Assembly: GCA_964399965.1 (NCBI GenBank)
Contig: CAYNRX010000001.1
Span: forward strand, 225,523 to 289,522
DNA length: 64,000 nucleotides
DNA from: UBA1381 sp964399965
GTDB taxonomy: Bacteria; Bacillota; Clostridia; UBA1381
Direction of reading: 5' to 3'
The notes below the pieces were generated by a model. The model was not told where the DNA came from and ran no database searches. It saw only the letters and a list, made by a program, of their open reading frames with translations. The translations under genes were made by a program, and so were the position numbers. Below are positions 1-9,697 of the stretch, one piece after another. How positions within the stretch are numbered: the stretch's first letter is position 1; the number at the start of each line of letters is the position of its first letter.

Positions 1-710
1 ACTCGAGCACCGAACTCCGGCGGATATTCTATATCTGCTGTATACCTCTCAAGTCCTGCCAAAAACTCCTTTACTCCGGTCACCTTTAAGGCCGAACCGA
101 AATAGCAGGGGAATATGCACCTGGCACGTATCGCCGCTTTAAAAAGCGCGTTCTCCACTTCCCCGGTTTCCAGGAATCGCTCCATGATCGCTTCATCGCA
201 CATCGCAGCCTCGTCTAAAAACTCTGCGCGCGGTTTTTCTCCGCCAAAATCGATACAACCGCCGTCAAGACGGTTTTTCAGCTCCTCCATAAGCTCTTCC
301 TGACTGCGGGTCGTTATATCCATCTTGTTCACGAAAATAAACGTTGGCACGTTATACCGTTTCAAAAGCCGCCAGAGCGTTTCGGTATGGTTTTGCACAC
401 CGTCAAGGCCGCTTATCACCAGTATCGCATAATCAAGCACCTGCAGCGTCCTTTCCATTTCCGCTGAAAAGTCCACGTGACCCGGAGTGTCCAGAAGCGT
501 GAGCTGCATATTGGGTGTGCGCAGCACTGCCTGCTTGGAAAATATCGTTATCCCTCGGTCGCGCTCTATCTCGTTGGTGTCTAGAAATGCATCGCCGTGA
601 TCGACACGTCCCAGCCTCCTGAGCATTCCGGCGCAGTAGAGCATGGCCTCCGAAAGCGTTGTTTTACCCGAATCAACGTGCGCCAGTATTCCTGTTACAA
701 GTTTTTTCAT
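1..710 (-). CDS. TetM-like ribosomal-protection translation GTPase (partial)
   Basis: The first 236 residues of a translational GTPase read from an ATG at 708-710; the rest lies outside the window. All five G motifs are visible: AHVDSGKT (residues 10-17), RGIT (52-55), DTPGHVD (74-80), NKMD (128-131) and SALK (206-209). Sequence style matches the TetM/TetO/TetW branch of EF-G-like factors, which bind the ribosome and in the resistance members dislodge tetracycline. Clostridia also carry chromosomal relatives of unproven resistance function, and the C-terminal half that would help decide is missing. The ribosome site upstream is weak. The 171-bp leader carries a 14-bp palindrome (743-756). Family is sure; tetracycline resistance is not. 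Confidence 0.88.
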   Translation of the reverse strand, partial: MKKLVTGILAHVDSGKTTLSEAMLYCAGMLRRLGRVDHGDAFLDTNEIERDRGITIFSKQAVLRTPNMQLTLLDTPGHVDFSAEMERTLQVLDYAILVISGLDGVQNHTETLWRLLKRYNVPTFIFVNKMDITTRSQEELMEELKNRLDGGCIDFGGEKPRAEFLDEAAMCDEAIMERFLETGEVENALFKAAIRARCIFPCYFGSALKVTGVKEFLAGLERYTADIEYPPEFGAR

Positions 711-742
711 ATTTCTCAAAACCTATCTGTTATCAAAATTCC

Positions 743-770
743 CTGTCCATGGACAGCCGGCCGCAGGCCG
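743..770. other. Palindrome plus small hairpin upstream of the TetM-like gene
   Basis: A perfect 14-bp palindrome CTGTCCATGGACAG (743-756) is followed at once by a CGGCC-GCA-GGCCG stem-loop (758-770). On the minus strand both precede the TetM-like start by about 33-60 nt. They could be an operator or part of a leader attenuator; tet(M)-type genes often have attenuated leaders. On the plus strand the hairpin is followed by six T, but no plus-strand gene ends here. Confidence 0.35.
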
Positions 771-824
771 CTTTTTTATTATTATATCACAGTATACGGT
801 ATTTGTCTATCCCGCCGGGCAAAG

Positions 825-854
825 AAAAACAGCGCCGCTATAAAAGCAGCGCCG
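825..854 (-). terminator. Rho-independent terminator of the CE12-like gene
   Basis: On the minus strand a 9-bp stem (846-854 with 830-838, two G-U pairs) and a 7-nt loop are followed by TTTTT. It lies 28 nt beyond the stop codon of the large esterase gene. Confidence 0.8.
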
Positions 855-881
855 TTTTATATTAAAGAAAGGAATGCAGTT

Positions 882-3800
882 TTACTCGGCTTCCACCTGG
901 ATCACTCTGTCGGCTATGCCGTCATTGAAGGTGTAGCTGTACTCTGTATCAACTATCTCTGTAAGGCCACTGTCATAAAGACCCTGAGCGATTATTCTTG
1001 CCCAGCAGTTAGCGGCATTATTGGACGAATGCAGCGTGTCGCCTTCATTGTTGTAATAATCAGTCACTATATCCCAATTCATTACACCGTCAGTGGTGTA
1101 CAAGCCTGTCAGAAAGTCGTAGCTCTCCTGAGCAAGGTCGATAAGAGTTGTTTTTTCGCCGAGATCTGCAGCTATCGTTCTCATCAGACCTGACCAGTTG
1201 ACATCAGGCTTCTGTCCTGTACCGTGAGATGATGCGTTAGGTGTTACAACAAATGTTTTCAGCCCCATTCCATAAGCCGTTTCAACCATGTATGTAACAG
1301 CCTCTGTCATTTCATCTTCGGTGGTGTAGTTTTTATCGTTATATCCGCTTTCGAGGATCATTATATCTCCGGGCTGTGCGCTGTGTACAACGTTTGAGAA
1401 TGCACTATCGCGCAGACCCAGTGCCGTTACTCCGGAATTACCAAGGTTTGTAACTCCTACGTTATCGGCAATATAATTTTCAAGAACCTGACCCCAGCCT
1501 GTACGAACTAACTGTTCCTTTCCTTCCGGAGCATTTCCGTAGTATTCTGCTACGAGAGAATCGCCAAGAACATAGATCCTCTGCTGTCTTGCAACTGTCG
1601 AAGGTGCCTTTACAAATGTGATACCGTTCACTGTTGCGCCGGCATTATCCTGAAGGTTAAATACAGCATAGCCCTCGTTGATAACAACGTCCTCTACAGC
1701 TTTCACTGTTGTTTCATCAAATATTCTGCCGATCGTCCAGTTATCACTTCCCTGATTGATGTTGTTAATAAACAACTGGTCATTTACATAGAAGTCTGTT
1801 CTTCTTCCGCTTGCAGAAACAGTGATGTTGTATCTGTCGTTCGGAACAAGAATTTCGCTGTCAAGCTCAGCTTCATATACAGGGGCGATCTCTACCTTAT
1901 CTGCGCCTGTTGTATCAACAGTGATGCTTGCTTCTGAAGCCATTTCCACAAAGTTTACAGGCTTCATATTATTATCCCAGTAGTATCTTTCTGCATTCTC
2001 TATCGCCCACGGCTCTTCTACATAGCCTTTCGGAGCATTAAATGTAGAAACTGACTGCAATGTACCATCCTCATTGTAGATAGCTGTATATGCAGTGGCG
2101 TCAGCTTCAAGTGCCATTACTGTTCCGCCTGCTGTGATATCTTCCGCATCAGCAATGTACTGGTTTACGATCACGCCGTTATTGGTAGTCGTTACCTGAT
2201 ATGTGCCGTTGCCCTTATTAACTATCGCGCTGATGTCAACAACTGTGGAATCACCAGTAGCGTCAGCCGTTACATAGTATGTATCTACCGTTGCCGGAAT
2301 TGTAACCTTTGCTTCTTTACCAGGATTGCCTATTGTTATCGTAATGTCAGCACTTCCGTTAGCTACTGCCGTAGCAACACCGGTTGCAGCGTCTATTGTG
2401 ATAACATCTGTGTTGCTCGATTCAAACGAGGGAGCGAACAGCCCGAAAACATCATCGCCGTACTGGTCAACAAGAGCCGTTACAACATATGTGCCTGTCT
2501 GACCTTCTGTATAGGTCTTAGGACCGTCAACTGTCGGTGTTACGGTTGCAAAATCCTGTACGGTCACATCAAGAGATGCTGTCTTGCCTGTGGAGCCTGT
2601 GCAGGTTATCGTGTAAACGCCGGGAGCTGCTGCGTCTGTTACAGACAGAACGCCGTCCTGCGATATCGTAACCGCCTCAGAAGCTGCGCCCGCTGCATCT
2701 GTTACCGCCCAGGTGAAGGTCTCATCGGGAGTTATAACCGATTCAGACTTTATATAGCTTCTTGTTACAGTCTTGCCGGATATTTTGGCAAAATTTGTAT
2801 CACCGGAAAGCTGCATGAATTCCTTATCCGGCTCTACTATCCTCAGCTCTGTAGTTTTAAGTTCACCATTGTATCTGTAAAGACCTGTTCCTAATCCCGT
2901 TATTTTTGTAGCATCAATAGTATACGGAAGCGAATACGATGCATCATTATAAAGCACTGTTATAGCTTTATTTGCTTTGTCAACAACAAACTTGATCGTA
3001 AATGCGCCGCTCGGCATCTCTCCGATCTTTTCGCTGTTTGCAAAAGCTCCTATATCACTGCTCTGGTTATGGTTTGCAGCCCCTGTCCAACCTGTCCATG
3101 CGATCAAACCGTTGTCATTAATTTGTATACCCACCAATTCACCGGCATCGGTACTAATGTACCATGTCTTCTGCTGACCTGTGTAGTTTCCGAAGCCTGC
3201 AAACTCAAAATCTACAGCTATTTCCGAAATATCCGGAAGTGCAATCTCGCCAAGCGATACTGTATCATTTCTGTTACCGCCGAGCGATACGTATGCTTCG
3301 TTTTCATTGCCGAACTCAGACTCAATAAAGATAACGTTTTCATCCGCCTTTGTTATAGGCTGATCGATCACTACATCTTCGGTAAGAGGCTCTATTGTGC
3401 CTGTTACATCTGTATATCCGACCTTAGAGATCGTGTAACCAAATGTTGTGCCCGGCGTCTGGAGCGGAATTTCTATCTTACCGTTTACATCTGCAAAATA
3501 CTTATCGCCCGCATCGGTCGTAAGTTTTGCATATCTTTCTGTGTTTATGGTTATTGTATAGAACTTCGGTACACCAATATTTGTTGCATCGAGTTTTATA
3601 TCATCGATAATAACATAACCATAGAGCCAGTCACTGTCCGCACGGTAAAGCTGTGTGATATTTTCAGCTTCTATAGCAACACTGCCAGTATCAAGGCAAG
3701 AATTACCGGCCGCATCAGCAATGGTCACAGACGCTGTCTTTGCGTCAAAGTCCATTGTATATGTAACTACATAATAGCTGCCGTAAGCAATATTTGATGC

Positions 3801-6383
3801 AGATACACCATTTACGGTAAGGTATGCACTATTACCTGTACCTACCGTTATCGGAAGAATCGGTGTGCCGTTAATATCCGCAAATGACAATTCTATTCTT
3901 GCATCCTTATCTGCTCTTACCTGATTAAGCTCCAGCTTAAAGCTCATTGTTACCTGACCGCTGTATACAACAACATCTTCGCCTTCCTTTGCAAATGTTG
4001 CCTTATAGCCAAGCATCTTGCTTGCGCCGTTCTGGTTTGAACCAAGCTGCAATACATCGCCTGCGCCTGCTGCCGCAAGTGCCGGTGCTATTGTATCAGC
4101 ACTGACAACTTCAAATACGGTTGAGCTGCCCTTTGATTCATATGTCAATGTACGATTTGTAAAGTCTATTACAGCTTTAGGATCAACGGGAACCGGTGTG
4201 GGAGCTTCCGTCGGAACTGGTGTCTCTTCCGGCTCGGTGGACGGAACGGGAGTTTCTTCCGGTTCTGTTGAGGGAACGGGGGTCTCGCCTGCAACCTCAA
4301 CCGTTGTTACAACGTTATCAATTGTATCCGTTTTACCTCTTCCTGTGCGGAAATAGAAGGTGTTGATATCATTTTCACCTATAGCAAGCTCTGTAACTAC
4401 AGGCTCTGCTGTCTCATCGCCCTTGGACACTGCCGAAAGTGTTGCAGTATTGGCTGTGTTGTCTATTACAACAGTTACCTCATAGGTCGCCTCTGTGTCG
4501 GTCATGCCATAATCAGCTGCTACCTGTGACACACCGGCACCATTGTGTGCCTGACTCCAAGTAACATCGTTACCATCATACGCTATAAAGCCTATTTCGC
4601 TTGCGTTGTTACCAGTAGCTGTACCGCTGTTCGACTGATAATCAAAGGCGATCGTTATCTTCTTGTCCGCAGCATCCGCTATTGTTGTGACATGCTTACC
4701 AAAGTAAACTTTATTATTTGAACCGCTTACATTTGAAGTGAGGACGCCGCCTGTAACCTGGAGTGTGTTCTCACCAGAGTTGCTAACGTTTGCAAACCAG
4801 CCTGCAAGTGAACCCTCTGTCCATTCCTGCTGGCCGTCTGCAATAATGGCAACATCTTCGTCAAATGTGCTTGTTGCAACTATAGGCTCTTCCGGCTCCG
4901 GAGGCGTTATTGTTGCTTCACCTACTACCTTAAAGTTATCGATCCACTGAGGAGCCAGCGAATAATACTGTCTGGCAACAAGCTGTCCCAGATTCTCCGC
5001 TGTCGTCGTTGTATCAACAGCAACATCGCCTATTGTACCCGTTACAGTTTTAGCTTCAAAATCAACGCTCAAATCAACAGCAATAACAGGAGCTGTCCCT
5101 TCTACGCCGGAAGCACCTGTGTATTCGCTAACAAGCGTTGATTCCGCACCGGCAACTGCGTCTGTTGCGTAAGTAACCTTACCGTTTGAACCAAACAGTG
5201 AAACGATAACGTTACCGTTTGTATCTTCAATTGTAAAGTTTGACGTTCTGTTTTTGTCCGCCGGTACTCTTGTCTGATAATCAAAAGATATATCTACCTG
5301 CTTAGCAGACTGAACCGCCGCATCAAATACCTTCGTATTTGTATAATTGGGATTGAATTTGCCAGCTGCATTGTTATAGGTCGTCAGCTTAAGCTTTCCG
5401 TCTGAAACCTCAAAGCTTACGTCCGTATCAGCCAATGCATCTGTATCATTCTTATAACCCTCCGCAACGATACCCCATTCCGTTATATTTTCAAAATCTT
5501 CATATAACAAAATGCTTTCTTCAGAAGCCGCAAACGGTATATTCAATACATTGTCTGTTTCGGCCAATGCATCGATCGTAGCTTCTGTCTGTGTCGGGAA
5601 ATAATAAACACCGTCGACCAGCTTGTACCCCATCTGAGCGGCTGTGGCCGTATACGGTTCGCCGACTACCAGATCGTTTACCTCATATGTTGCTATAATG
5701 TCTTCTCCAACAACATTGTTTACTGTTACAGACGTCAGCTTTTCCGCCTCGTCAGAGGTAGTAATTGTTACAGACGGAGCTTGAATATTTGTACCTGCTG
5801 CATTTGTAGCATATACAACAAGGGTAACGATACCGTCCTCATCATTTTCAAACGCTGCCGACACATCAAAGGTGTAGTCGTCAAATGTTGCCTGGTTTTT
5901 TGATGTACCGCTCTTTTCTGAATCCACCTGTGTGATCGTTGTCAGGCCGGTCTCCTCGGAAGCTGCCATAGTATATGTAAGCGTTTCATCCCAGCTCGTA
6001 TTTGCTGTATAACCTACTCCTATAGTGGCAGTTCTTTTATCATCGGTACTTCCCGACCCCTGAAGCGACAAAGATGCGCTTTTGAAATACACATCGTCTG
6101 TCAAAACATTGCTTGCATCTACCTTAAGGTATGTGATATAATTCACTCCCCAGCTGGTATTACCAAAACCTACGCTACCACCGCTCACTTTATTGAAGCC
6201 CGTAACCGCGCTGGTAACGTAGCCTAACGCAGTATCAGGCGCCGCCTGGTTGACATAGGTCATAGTCGGAGTGACCGTTGTCGGCGTATCTTCCGCGCTT
6301 GCCGGAACGATCAGCGCAGAGAATGCCGATGCAGCCATTGTTACCGCCGTCAAAAGCGATAACAGTTTCTTGGTTTTCGCCAT
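882..6383 (-). CDS. Giant secreted multidomain SGNH/CE12-like (rhamnogalacturonan acetylesterase-type) protein
   Basis: 1833 residues. Residues 1-31 form a signal peptide ending in ASA. Then come, roughly: a beta-rich N-terminal domain (35-215), two laminin-G/CBM-like sandwiches (290-700), a repeated VPSTEPEET linker (705-745), further sandwiches with a carboxypeptidase-regulatory-like insert (745-1190), Ig-like Big repeats (1200-1390), a short module ending WDNNMKP (near 1500), a small beta domain, and a C-terminal SGNH hydrolase (about 1580-1830). The hydrolase blocks are GDSLV (Ser), NLGNSG (Gly), SGYND (Asn) and DTLHSS (Asp/His), the pattern of CE12 pectin/rhamnogalacturonan acetylesterases, which remove acetyl groups from the RG-I backbone. 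No SLH or LPXTG anchor is seen. A strong ribosome site precedes the ATG. The enzyme class is well supported; the exact substrate is inferred from the family and from the PL11 and GH28 neighbours. Confidence 0.85.
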   Translation of the reverse strand: MAKTKKLLSLLTAVTMAASAFSALIVPASAEDTPTTVTPTMTYVNQAAPDTALGYVTSAVTGFNKVSGGSVGFGNTSWGVNYITYLKVDASNVLTDDVYFKSASLSLQGSGSTDDKRTATIGVGYTANTSWDETLTYTMAASEETGLTTITQVDSEKSGTSKNQATFDDYTFDVSAAFENDEDGIVTLVVYATNAAGTNIQAPSVTITTSDEAEKLTSVTVNNVVGEDIIATYEVNDLVVGEPYTATAAQMGYKLVDGVYYFPTQTEATIDALAETDNVLNIPFAASEESILLYEDFENITEWGIVAEGYKNDTDALADTDVSFEVSDGKLKLTTYNNAAGKFNPNYTNTKVFDAAVQSAKQVDISFDYQTRVPADKNRTSNFTIEDTNGNVIVSLFGSNGKVTYATDAVAGAESTLVSEYTGASGVEGTAPVIAVDLSVDFEAKTVTGTIGDVAVDTTTTAENLGQLVARQYYSLAPQWIDNFKVVGEATITPPEPEEPIVATSTFDEDVAIIADGQQEWTEGSLAGWFANVSNSGENTLQVTGGVLTSNVSGSNNKVYFGKHVTTIADAADKKITIAFDYQSNSGTATGNNASEIGFIAYDGNDVTWSQAHNGAGVSQVAADYGMTDTEATYEVTVVIDNTANTATLSAVSKGDETAEPVVTELAIGENDINTFYFRTGRGKTDTIDNVVTTVEVAGETPVPSTEPEETPVPSTEPEETPVPTEAPTPVPVDPKAVIDFTNRTLTYESKGSSTVFEVVSADTIAPALAAAGAGDVLQLGSNQNGASKMLGYKATFAKEGEDVVVYSGQVTMSFKLELNQVRADKDARIELSFADINGTPILPITVGTGNSAYLTVNGVSASNIAYGSYYVVTYTMDFDAKTASVTIADAAGNSCLDTGSVAIEAENITQLYRADSDWLYGYVIIDDIKLDATNIGVPKFYTITINTERYAKLTTDAGDKYFADVNGKIEIPLQTPGTTFGYTISKVGYTDVTGTIEPLTEDVVIDQPITKADENVIFIESEFGNENEAYVSLGGNRNDTVSLGEIALPDISEIAVDFEFAGFGNYTGQQKTWYISTDAGELVGIQINDNGLIAWTGWTGAANHNQSSDIGAFANSEKIGEMPSGAFTIKFVVDKANKAITVLYNDASYSLPYTIDATKITGLGTGLYRYNGELKTTELRIVEPDKEFMQLSGDTNFAKISGKTVTRSYIKSESVITPDETFTWAVTDAAGAASEAVTISQDGVLSVTDAAAPGVYTITCTGSTGKTASLDVTVQDFATVTPTVDGPKTYTEGQTGTYVVTALVDQYGDDVFGLFAPSFESSNTDVITIDAATGVATAVANGSADITITIGNPGKEAKVTIPATVDTYYVTADATGDSTVVDISAIVNKGNGTYQVTTTNNGVIVNQYIADAEDITAGGTVMALEADATAYTAIYNEDGTLQSVSTFNAPKGYVEEPWAIENAERYYWDNNMKPVNFVEMASEASITVDTTGADKVEIAPVYEAELDSEILVPNDRYNITVSASGRRTDFYVNDQLFINNINQGSDNWTIGRIFDETTVKAVEDVVINEGYAVFNLQDNAGATVNGITFVKAPSTVARQQRIYVLGDSLVAEYYGNAPEGKEQLVRTGWGQVLENYIADNVGVTNLGNSGVTALGLRDSAFSNVVHSAQPGDIMILESGYNDKNYTTEDEMTEAVTYMVETAYGMGLKTFVVTPNASSHGTGQKPDVNWSGLMRTIAADLGEKTTLIDLAQESYDFLTGLYTTDGVMNWDIVTDYYNNEGDTLHSSNNAANCWARIIAQGLYDSGLTEIVDTEYSYTFNDGIADRVIQVEAE

Positions 6384-6467
6384 AAAATCTCCCTCTTTCT
6401 TTTAAAAAAATTTAAACCCTTACGGTTCGGCAGGTTTTACTACCCACTAAACCACAATGTTACTTTA

Positions 6468-6496
6468 ATTATACAATATACATAAAAAATTTACAA
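6468..6496 (-). promoter_or_regulatory. Promoter of the CE12-like gene
   Basis: -35 TTGTAA (6491-6496), 17-bp spacer, -10 TATAAT (6468-6473). It leaves a leader of about 78 nt. The -35 and the ATATTGTATAAT block are the same as in the PL11 promoter at 28965-28993. Confidence 0.75.
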
Positions 6497-6581
6497 TTCA
6501 AAAAACAGTGTTAAAATCAGTCTGTTTTTTAAACAATTTTCTTGTTTAAAATGCACAGGGCTATTTTTTATCAAATCCCTC

Positions 6582-6610
6582 TTGCATTTTGGCCTTTTCT
6601 CATATATAAT
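6582..6610 (+). promoter_or_regulatory. Promoter of azlCD-fbp
   Basis: -35 TTGCAT (6582-6587), 17-bp spacer, -10 TATAAT (6605-6610), 31 nt before the azlC start codon. Confidence 0.75.
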
Positions 6611-6641
6611 ATATTGTAAGAACACAATAAAGGACAAGGTA

Positions 6642-7334
6642 ATGAATAAGTTTACAAAAGGACTAAAGGCAGGGCTTGCGATAGGGCTTGGCTATTTCCC
6701 GGTATCGTTTTCGTTCGGGATGATGGCCTCTTCGGCCGGGCTTCCCGTCTGGGCGTCGCTTGCCATATCCATGACAAATCTCACCTCAGCGGGACAGTTT
6801 GCCGGGCTTACGATAATCGCCGCTTCCGGCGGCATGGGGGAGCTTGCGGTATCGCAGCTGGTGATAAATCTGCGCTATATGCTGATGTCTCTGGCCTTGA
6901 GCCAAAAATTGGAAAAGATGGGGCTTATAAAGCGGCTTGTCGCCGCCTTCGGGATCACCGACGAGATATTTAGCGTTGCGGCTACACGGAGTGGAAAGAT
7001 ATCCTTTTCTTTCATGCTGGGGCTTATCTGTCTGCCGTATATCGGCTGGGCATCGGGGACGCTCCTGGGGGCCATCGCCTCCGGGCTTATGCCGGAATCA
7101 CTTTCCTCCGCGCTGGGTATAACGCTTTATGCAATGTTTTTAGCGATATTTATTCCGCCCTCAGTCAAAAACCGCGGCGTACTGTTCGCGGTAATAACGG
7201 CCGCAGCTATCAGCTCTCTGCTCTATTTCCTGCTGCCTGCGCTGTCCTCAGGCTGGGCAACGATAATCGCCGCTGTGGTCTCCGCCGCCCTGGGCGCATG
7301 GCTTTTCGGCGATAGGGCGGAAAATGATATTTAA
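6642..7334 (+). CDS. azlC: AzlC family branched-chain amino acid exporter, large subunit
   Basis: 230 residues, hydrophobic throughout, with the AzlC hallmarks near the N-terminus (FPVSFSFGMMASSAGLP, then TNLTSAGQFAG, residues about 20-60) and LVINLRYMLMSLALSQ near residue 72. AzlC and AzlD form an inner-membrane exporter of branched-chain amino acids or analogues. The ATG at 6642 was chosen over an in-frame upstream TTG because it has an AAGGACAAGG ribosome site and starts at a normal AzlC N-terminus; the upstream TTG falls inside the -35 box. azlD follows after 14 nt. Confidence 0.92.
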   Translation: MNKFTKGLKAGLAIGLGYFPVSFSFGMMASSAGLPVWASLAISMTNLTSAGQFAGLTIIAASGGMGELAVSQLVINLRYMLMSLALSQKLEKMGLIKRLVAAFGITDEIFSVAATRSGKISFSFMLGLICLPYIGWASGTLLGAIASGLMPESLSSALGITLYAMFLAIFIPPSVKNRGVLFAVITAAAISSLLYFLLPALSSGWATIIAAVVSAALGAWLFGDRAENDI

Positions 7335-7348
7335 AAGAGAGGTTTTTC

Positions 7349-7663
7349 ATGGGTACCGGTTATTTGATAGCAGCCATAGCTGTAATGGCTCTGGTCACTT
7401 ATATTATCCGCGCAGTACCGCTCGGATTTTTTAAAAAACAAATCACATCACCGCGCATAAGGGCATTCCTGTTCTACATTCCCTACTCGGTATTGGGGGC
7501 GATGACACTTCCGGCGATATTTTTCTCCACCAGAAGCGTCGTATCGGCCGCTGTCGGATTTTTGGCCGCTGTTATGGCAGCATTCTTCAAAAAAGGCCTT
7601 TTGGTAACAGCCGCCGCCGGGGCTGTTGGAGTGTACATAACGGAGCTTATCCTTGCGCTTTAA
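7349..7663 (+). CDS. azlD: AzlD family branched-chain amino acid exporter, small subunit
   Basis: 104 residues, about four membrane helices. The TYIIRAVPL motif (residues about 17-25) and a central SPRIRAFLFYIPYSVLGAM stretch are typical of AzlD, the small partner of AzlC. AGAGAGG ribosome site; 14 nt after azlC and 17 nt before fbp, so the three genes are probably co-transcribed although fbp has no known link to amino acid export. Confidence 0.92.
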   Translation: MGTGYLIAAIAVMALVTYIIRAVPLGFFKKQITSPRIRAFLFYIPYSVLGAMTLPAIFFSTRSVVSAAVGFLAAVMAAFFKKGLLVTAAAGAVGVYITELILAL

Positions 7664-7680
7664 GAAAGAGAGGACGGTAT

Positions 7681-9651
7681 ATGAAAGAATTTGACGTTTC
7701 CTATCTCCGGTTGCTGTCGGAGCAGTATCCTACGATACAGGCCGCTTGTTCGGAGATAATCGAGATGCAGTCGCGCCAGAAGCTGCCGAAGCTGACGGAG
7801 CATTTTATGAGTGATATCCACGGGGAGTACGAATCCTTTTTGCACATTTTGAAAAACGCCTCCGGCGTTATCAAGGACAAGATACACGACATCTACGGGC
7901 GCACGCTATCGCAGCACGACCGCATGGTGCTGTCTACGCTTATATACTATCCGGAGCAAAAGCTCGATCTTATTAAGCGTACTACGCCCCAGATAGCCGA
8001 CTGGTACAAGATAACGCTGTACCGTCTGATAGAGATCTGCCGTATGATCGCTTCTAAATACACCCGCGCCCGCATACGTCAGCTTTTGCCGTCCGCGTTC
8101 GGTGACATAATAGACGAACTTATCCATGCCAACACCGATTTTGGCAGCGATAAAGAGGAATATTACAATGAATCGATAAAGATGATAATCGAACTCGGCC
8201 AGGCGGACGAATTTATCGTCGCTATCTCCAACCTCATCCAGACGCTTGCTATCGGCAAGCTCCATATAATCGGCGACATATTCGACCGCGGTCCGCGCGC
8301 GGACATTATCCTCGATCGTCTCATGAGCTATCACAACGTGGATATCCAGTGGGGCAATCACGACGTGCAGTGGATGGGAGCAGCCGCCGGAAGCCTGGCC
8401 TGCATAGCGACTGTACTGACGATATCGACCAAATATTCCAACTTCGACTGCCTTGAGGACGGTTACGGGATAAATATGCGACCGCTGACGGTGTTCGCAA
8501 TGGAGACCTACGGCGATGATCCCTGTTCCTGCTTCATACCCAGAAATCCTAACAAGATAAGCCTGTCGCAGCATGATGTAAATATCTGGGCAAAAATGCA
8601 TAAGGCCATATCTATAATCCAATTCAAGCTTGAGGGACAGATAATCATGGAGCATCCGGAATTTATGATGACCAATCACCTGATGCTTGACAAGATCGAT
8701 TATGACAAGGGTACCATTGAAATTGAGGGACATACCTACAAGCTCAAGGACACGAATTTCCCCACAATAGACCCTGATGATCCGTATAAGCTGACCGAGG
8801 CGGAGGCAGAGCTGATGGATTCGCTGCGCACCTCATTTTTGCACAACGAAAAGCTTCAACGCCACGTACGTTTCCTTTATTCCAAGGGCAGTATTTACCT
8901 TACACACAATAATAATCTTCTCTATCACGGCTGCATACCGATGAACGAGGACGGCACTCTGCGCAGCGTAAAGCTCTGCGGCGAGGAGTTAAGCGGCAAG
9001 CGGCTTCTGGACAAATGCGAATCAATAGCGCGCGATGGCTATTTTGGCGACCCTGGTTCGGAGGAAAAAAAGTATGGAGAGGATTTTCTGTGGTTCTTGT
9101 GGTGCGGGTGCTATTCGCCGGTATACGGCAAAAATAAGATGACGAGTTTTGAACGGTATTTTATCGACGATCCGGATACTTGGGTAGAAATAAAAGACCC
9201 GTATTACCGTCTTGCAGAATCAAGCCCTAAGATATGCAATAAGATCCTTGAAGAATTCGGCATAAACCCCCGTTCATTCTCCCATATAATAAACGGCCAT
9301 GTACCGGTGAAAATAAAAAAGGGCGAAAGCCCCATCAAGGCCAACGGCAAGCTGCTGGTGATAGACGGCGGGCTCTCCCGCGCCTACCAAGAACAGACCG
9401 GCATTGCCGGATACACGCTGTTGTTTAATTCACACGGCCTGCTGCTTTCGGCACACGATCCTTTCGAATCGGTGGAAAGTGCCATTCAAGAGGAAAAGGA
9501 TATACATTCCACGCTCACCCAGGTATCGCTGGCGCCGAAGCGATTACTGGTCTGCGACACCGACGCCGGGCAGGAGATAGCCCAGCGGATCGAAGCCCTG
9601 CGCGCCCTGGTGAACGCCTACCGCAAGGGCGTTGTCAAACAGCATCTATAA
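7681..9651 (+). CDS. fbp: Fructose-1,6-bisphosphatase, class III
   Basis: 656 residues, the usual length of the Firmicutes class III enzyme (a metallophosphoesterase unrelated to class I/II FBPase). Metal-binding blocks are SDIHGEY (about 43-49), GDIFDRGPRAD (about 198-208) and WGNHDVQWMGA (about 222-232). It hydrolyses fructose 1,6-bisphosphate to fructose 6-phosphate in gluconeogenesis, which fits the pckG gene at 45326 and growth on sugar acids. AGAGAGG ribosome site before ATG 7681. The stop codon lies inside the stem of the following terminator. Confidence 0.96.
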   Translation: MKEFDVSYLRLLSEQYPTIQAACSEIIEMQSRQKLPKLTEHFMSDIHGEYESFLHILKNASGVIKDKIHDIYGRTLSQHDRMVLSTLIYYPEQKLDLIKRTTPQIADWYKITLYRLIEICRMIASKYTRARIRQLLPSAFGDIIDELIHANTDFGSDKEEYYNESIKMIIELGQADEFIVAISNLIQTLAIGKLHIIGDIFDRGPRADIILDRLMSYHNVDIQWGNHDVQWMGAAAGSLACIATVLTISTKYSNFDCLEDGYGINMRPLTVFAMETYGDDPCSCFIPRNPNKISLSQHDVNIWAKMHKAISIIQFKLEGQIIMEHPEFMMTNHLMLDKIDYDKGTIEIEGHTYKLKDTNFPTIDPDDPYKLTEAEAELMDSLRTSFLHNEKLQRHVRFLYSKGSIYLTHNNNLLYHGCIPMNEDGTLRSVKLCGEELSGKRLLDKCESIARDGYFGDPGSEEKKYGEDFLWFLWCGCYSPVYGKNKMTSFERYFIDDPDTWVEIKDPYYRLAESSPKICNKILEEFGINPRSFSHIINGHVPVKIKKGESPIKANGKLLVIDGGLSRAYQEQTGIAGYTLLFNSHGLLLSAHDPFESVESAIQEEKDIHSTLTQVSLAPKRLLVCDTDAGQEIAQRIEALRALVNAYRKGVVKQHL

Positions 9652-9697
9652 TAAGAAGGACTGTGCCCCAAACACAGGGAGCTCAGTCCTTCTTATT
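9650..9697 (+). terminator. Terminator-like hairpin after fbp
   Basis: A perfect 14-bp inverted repeat (9650-9663 with 9684-9697) overlaps the fbp stop codon. The downstream run is only TTATTATG, so this may be a weak terminator or an mRNA-stabilising 3' hairpin. Confidence 0.6.

Noticed and set aside
3069..3797. Plus-strand ORF opposite the CE12-like gene
   Set aside because: Antisense shadow, rich in Cys/Tyr/Ile as expected from the reverse of the coding frame; no start signals.
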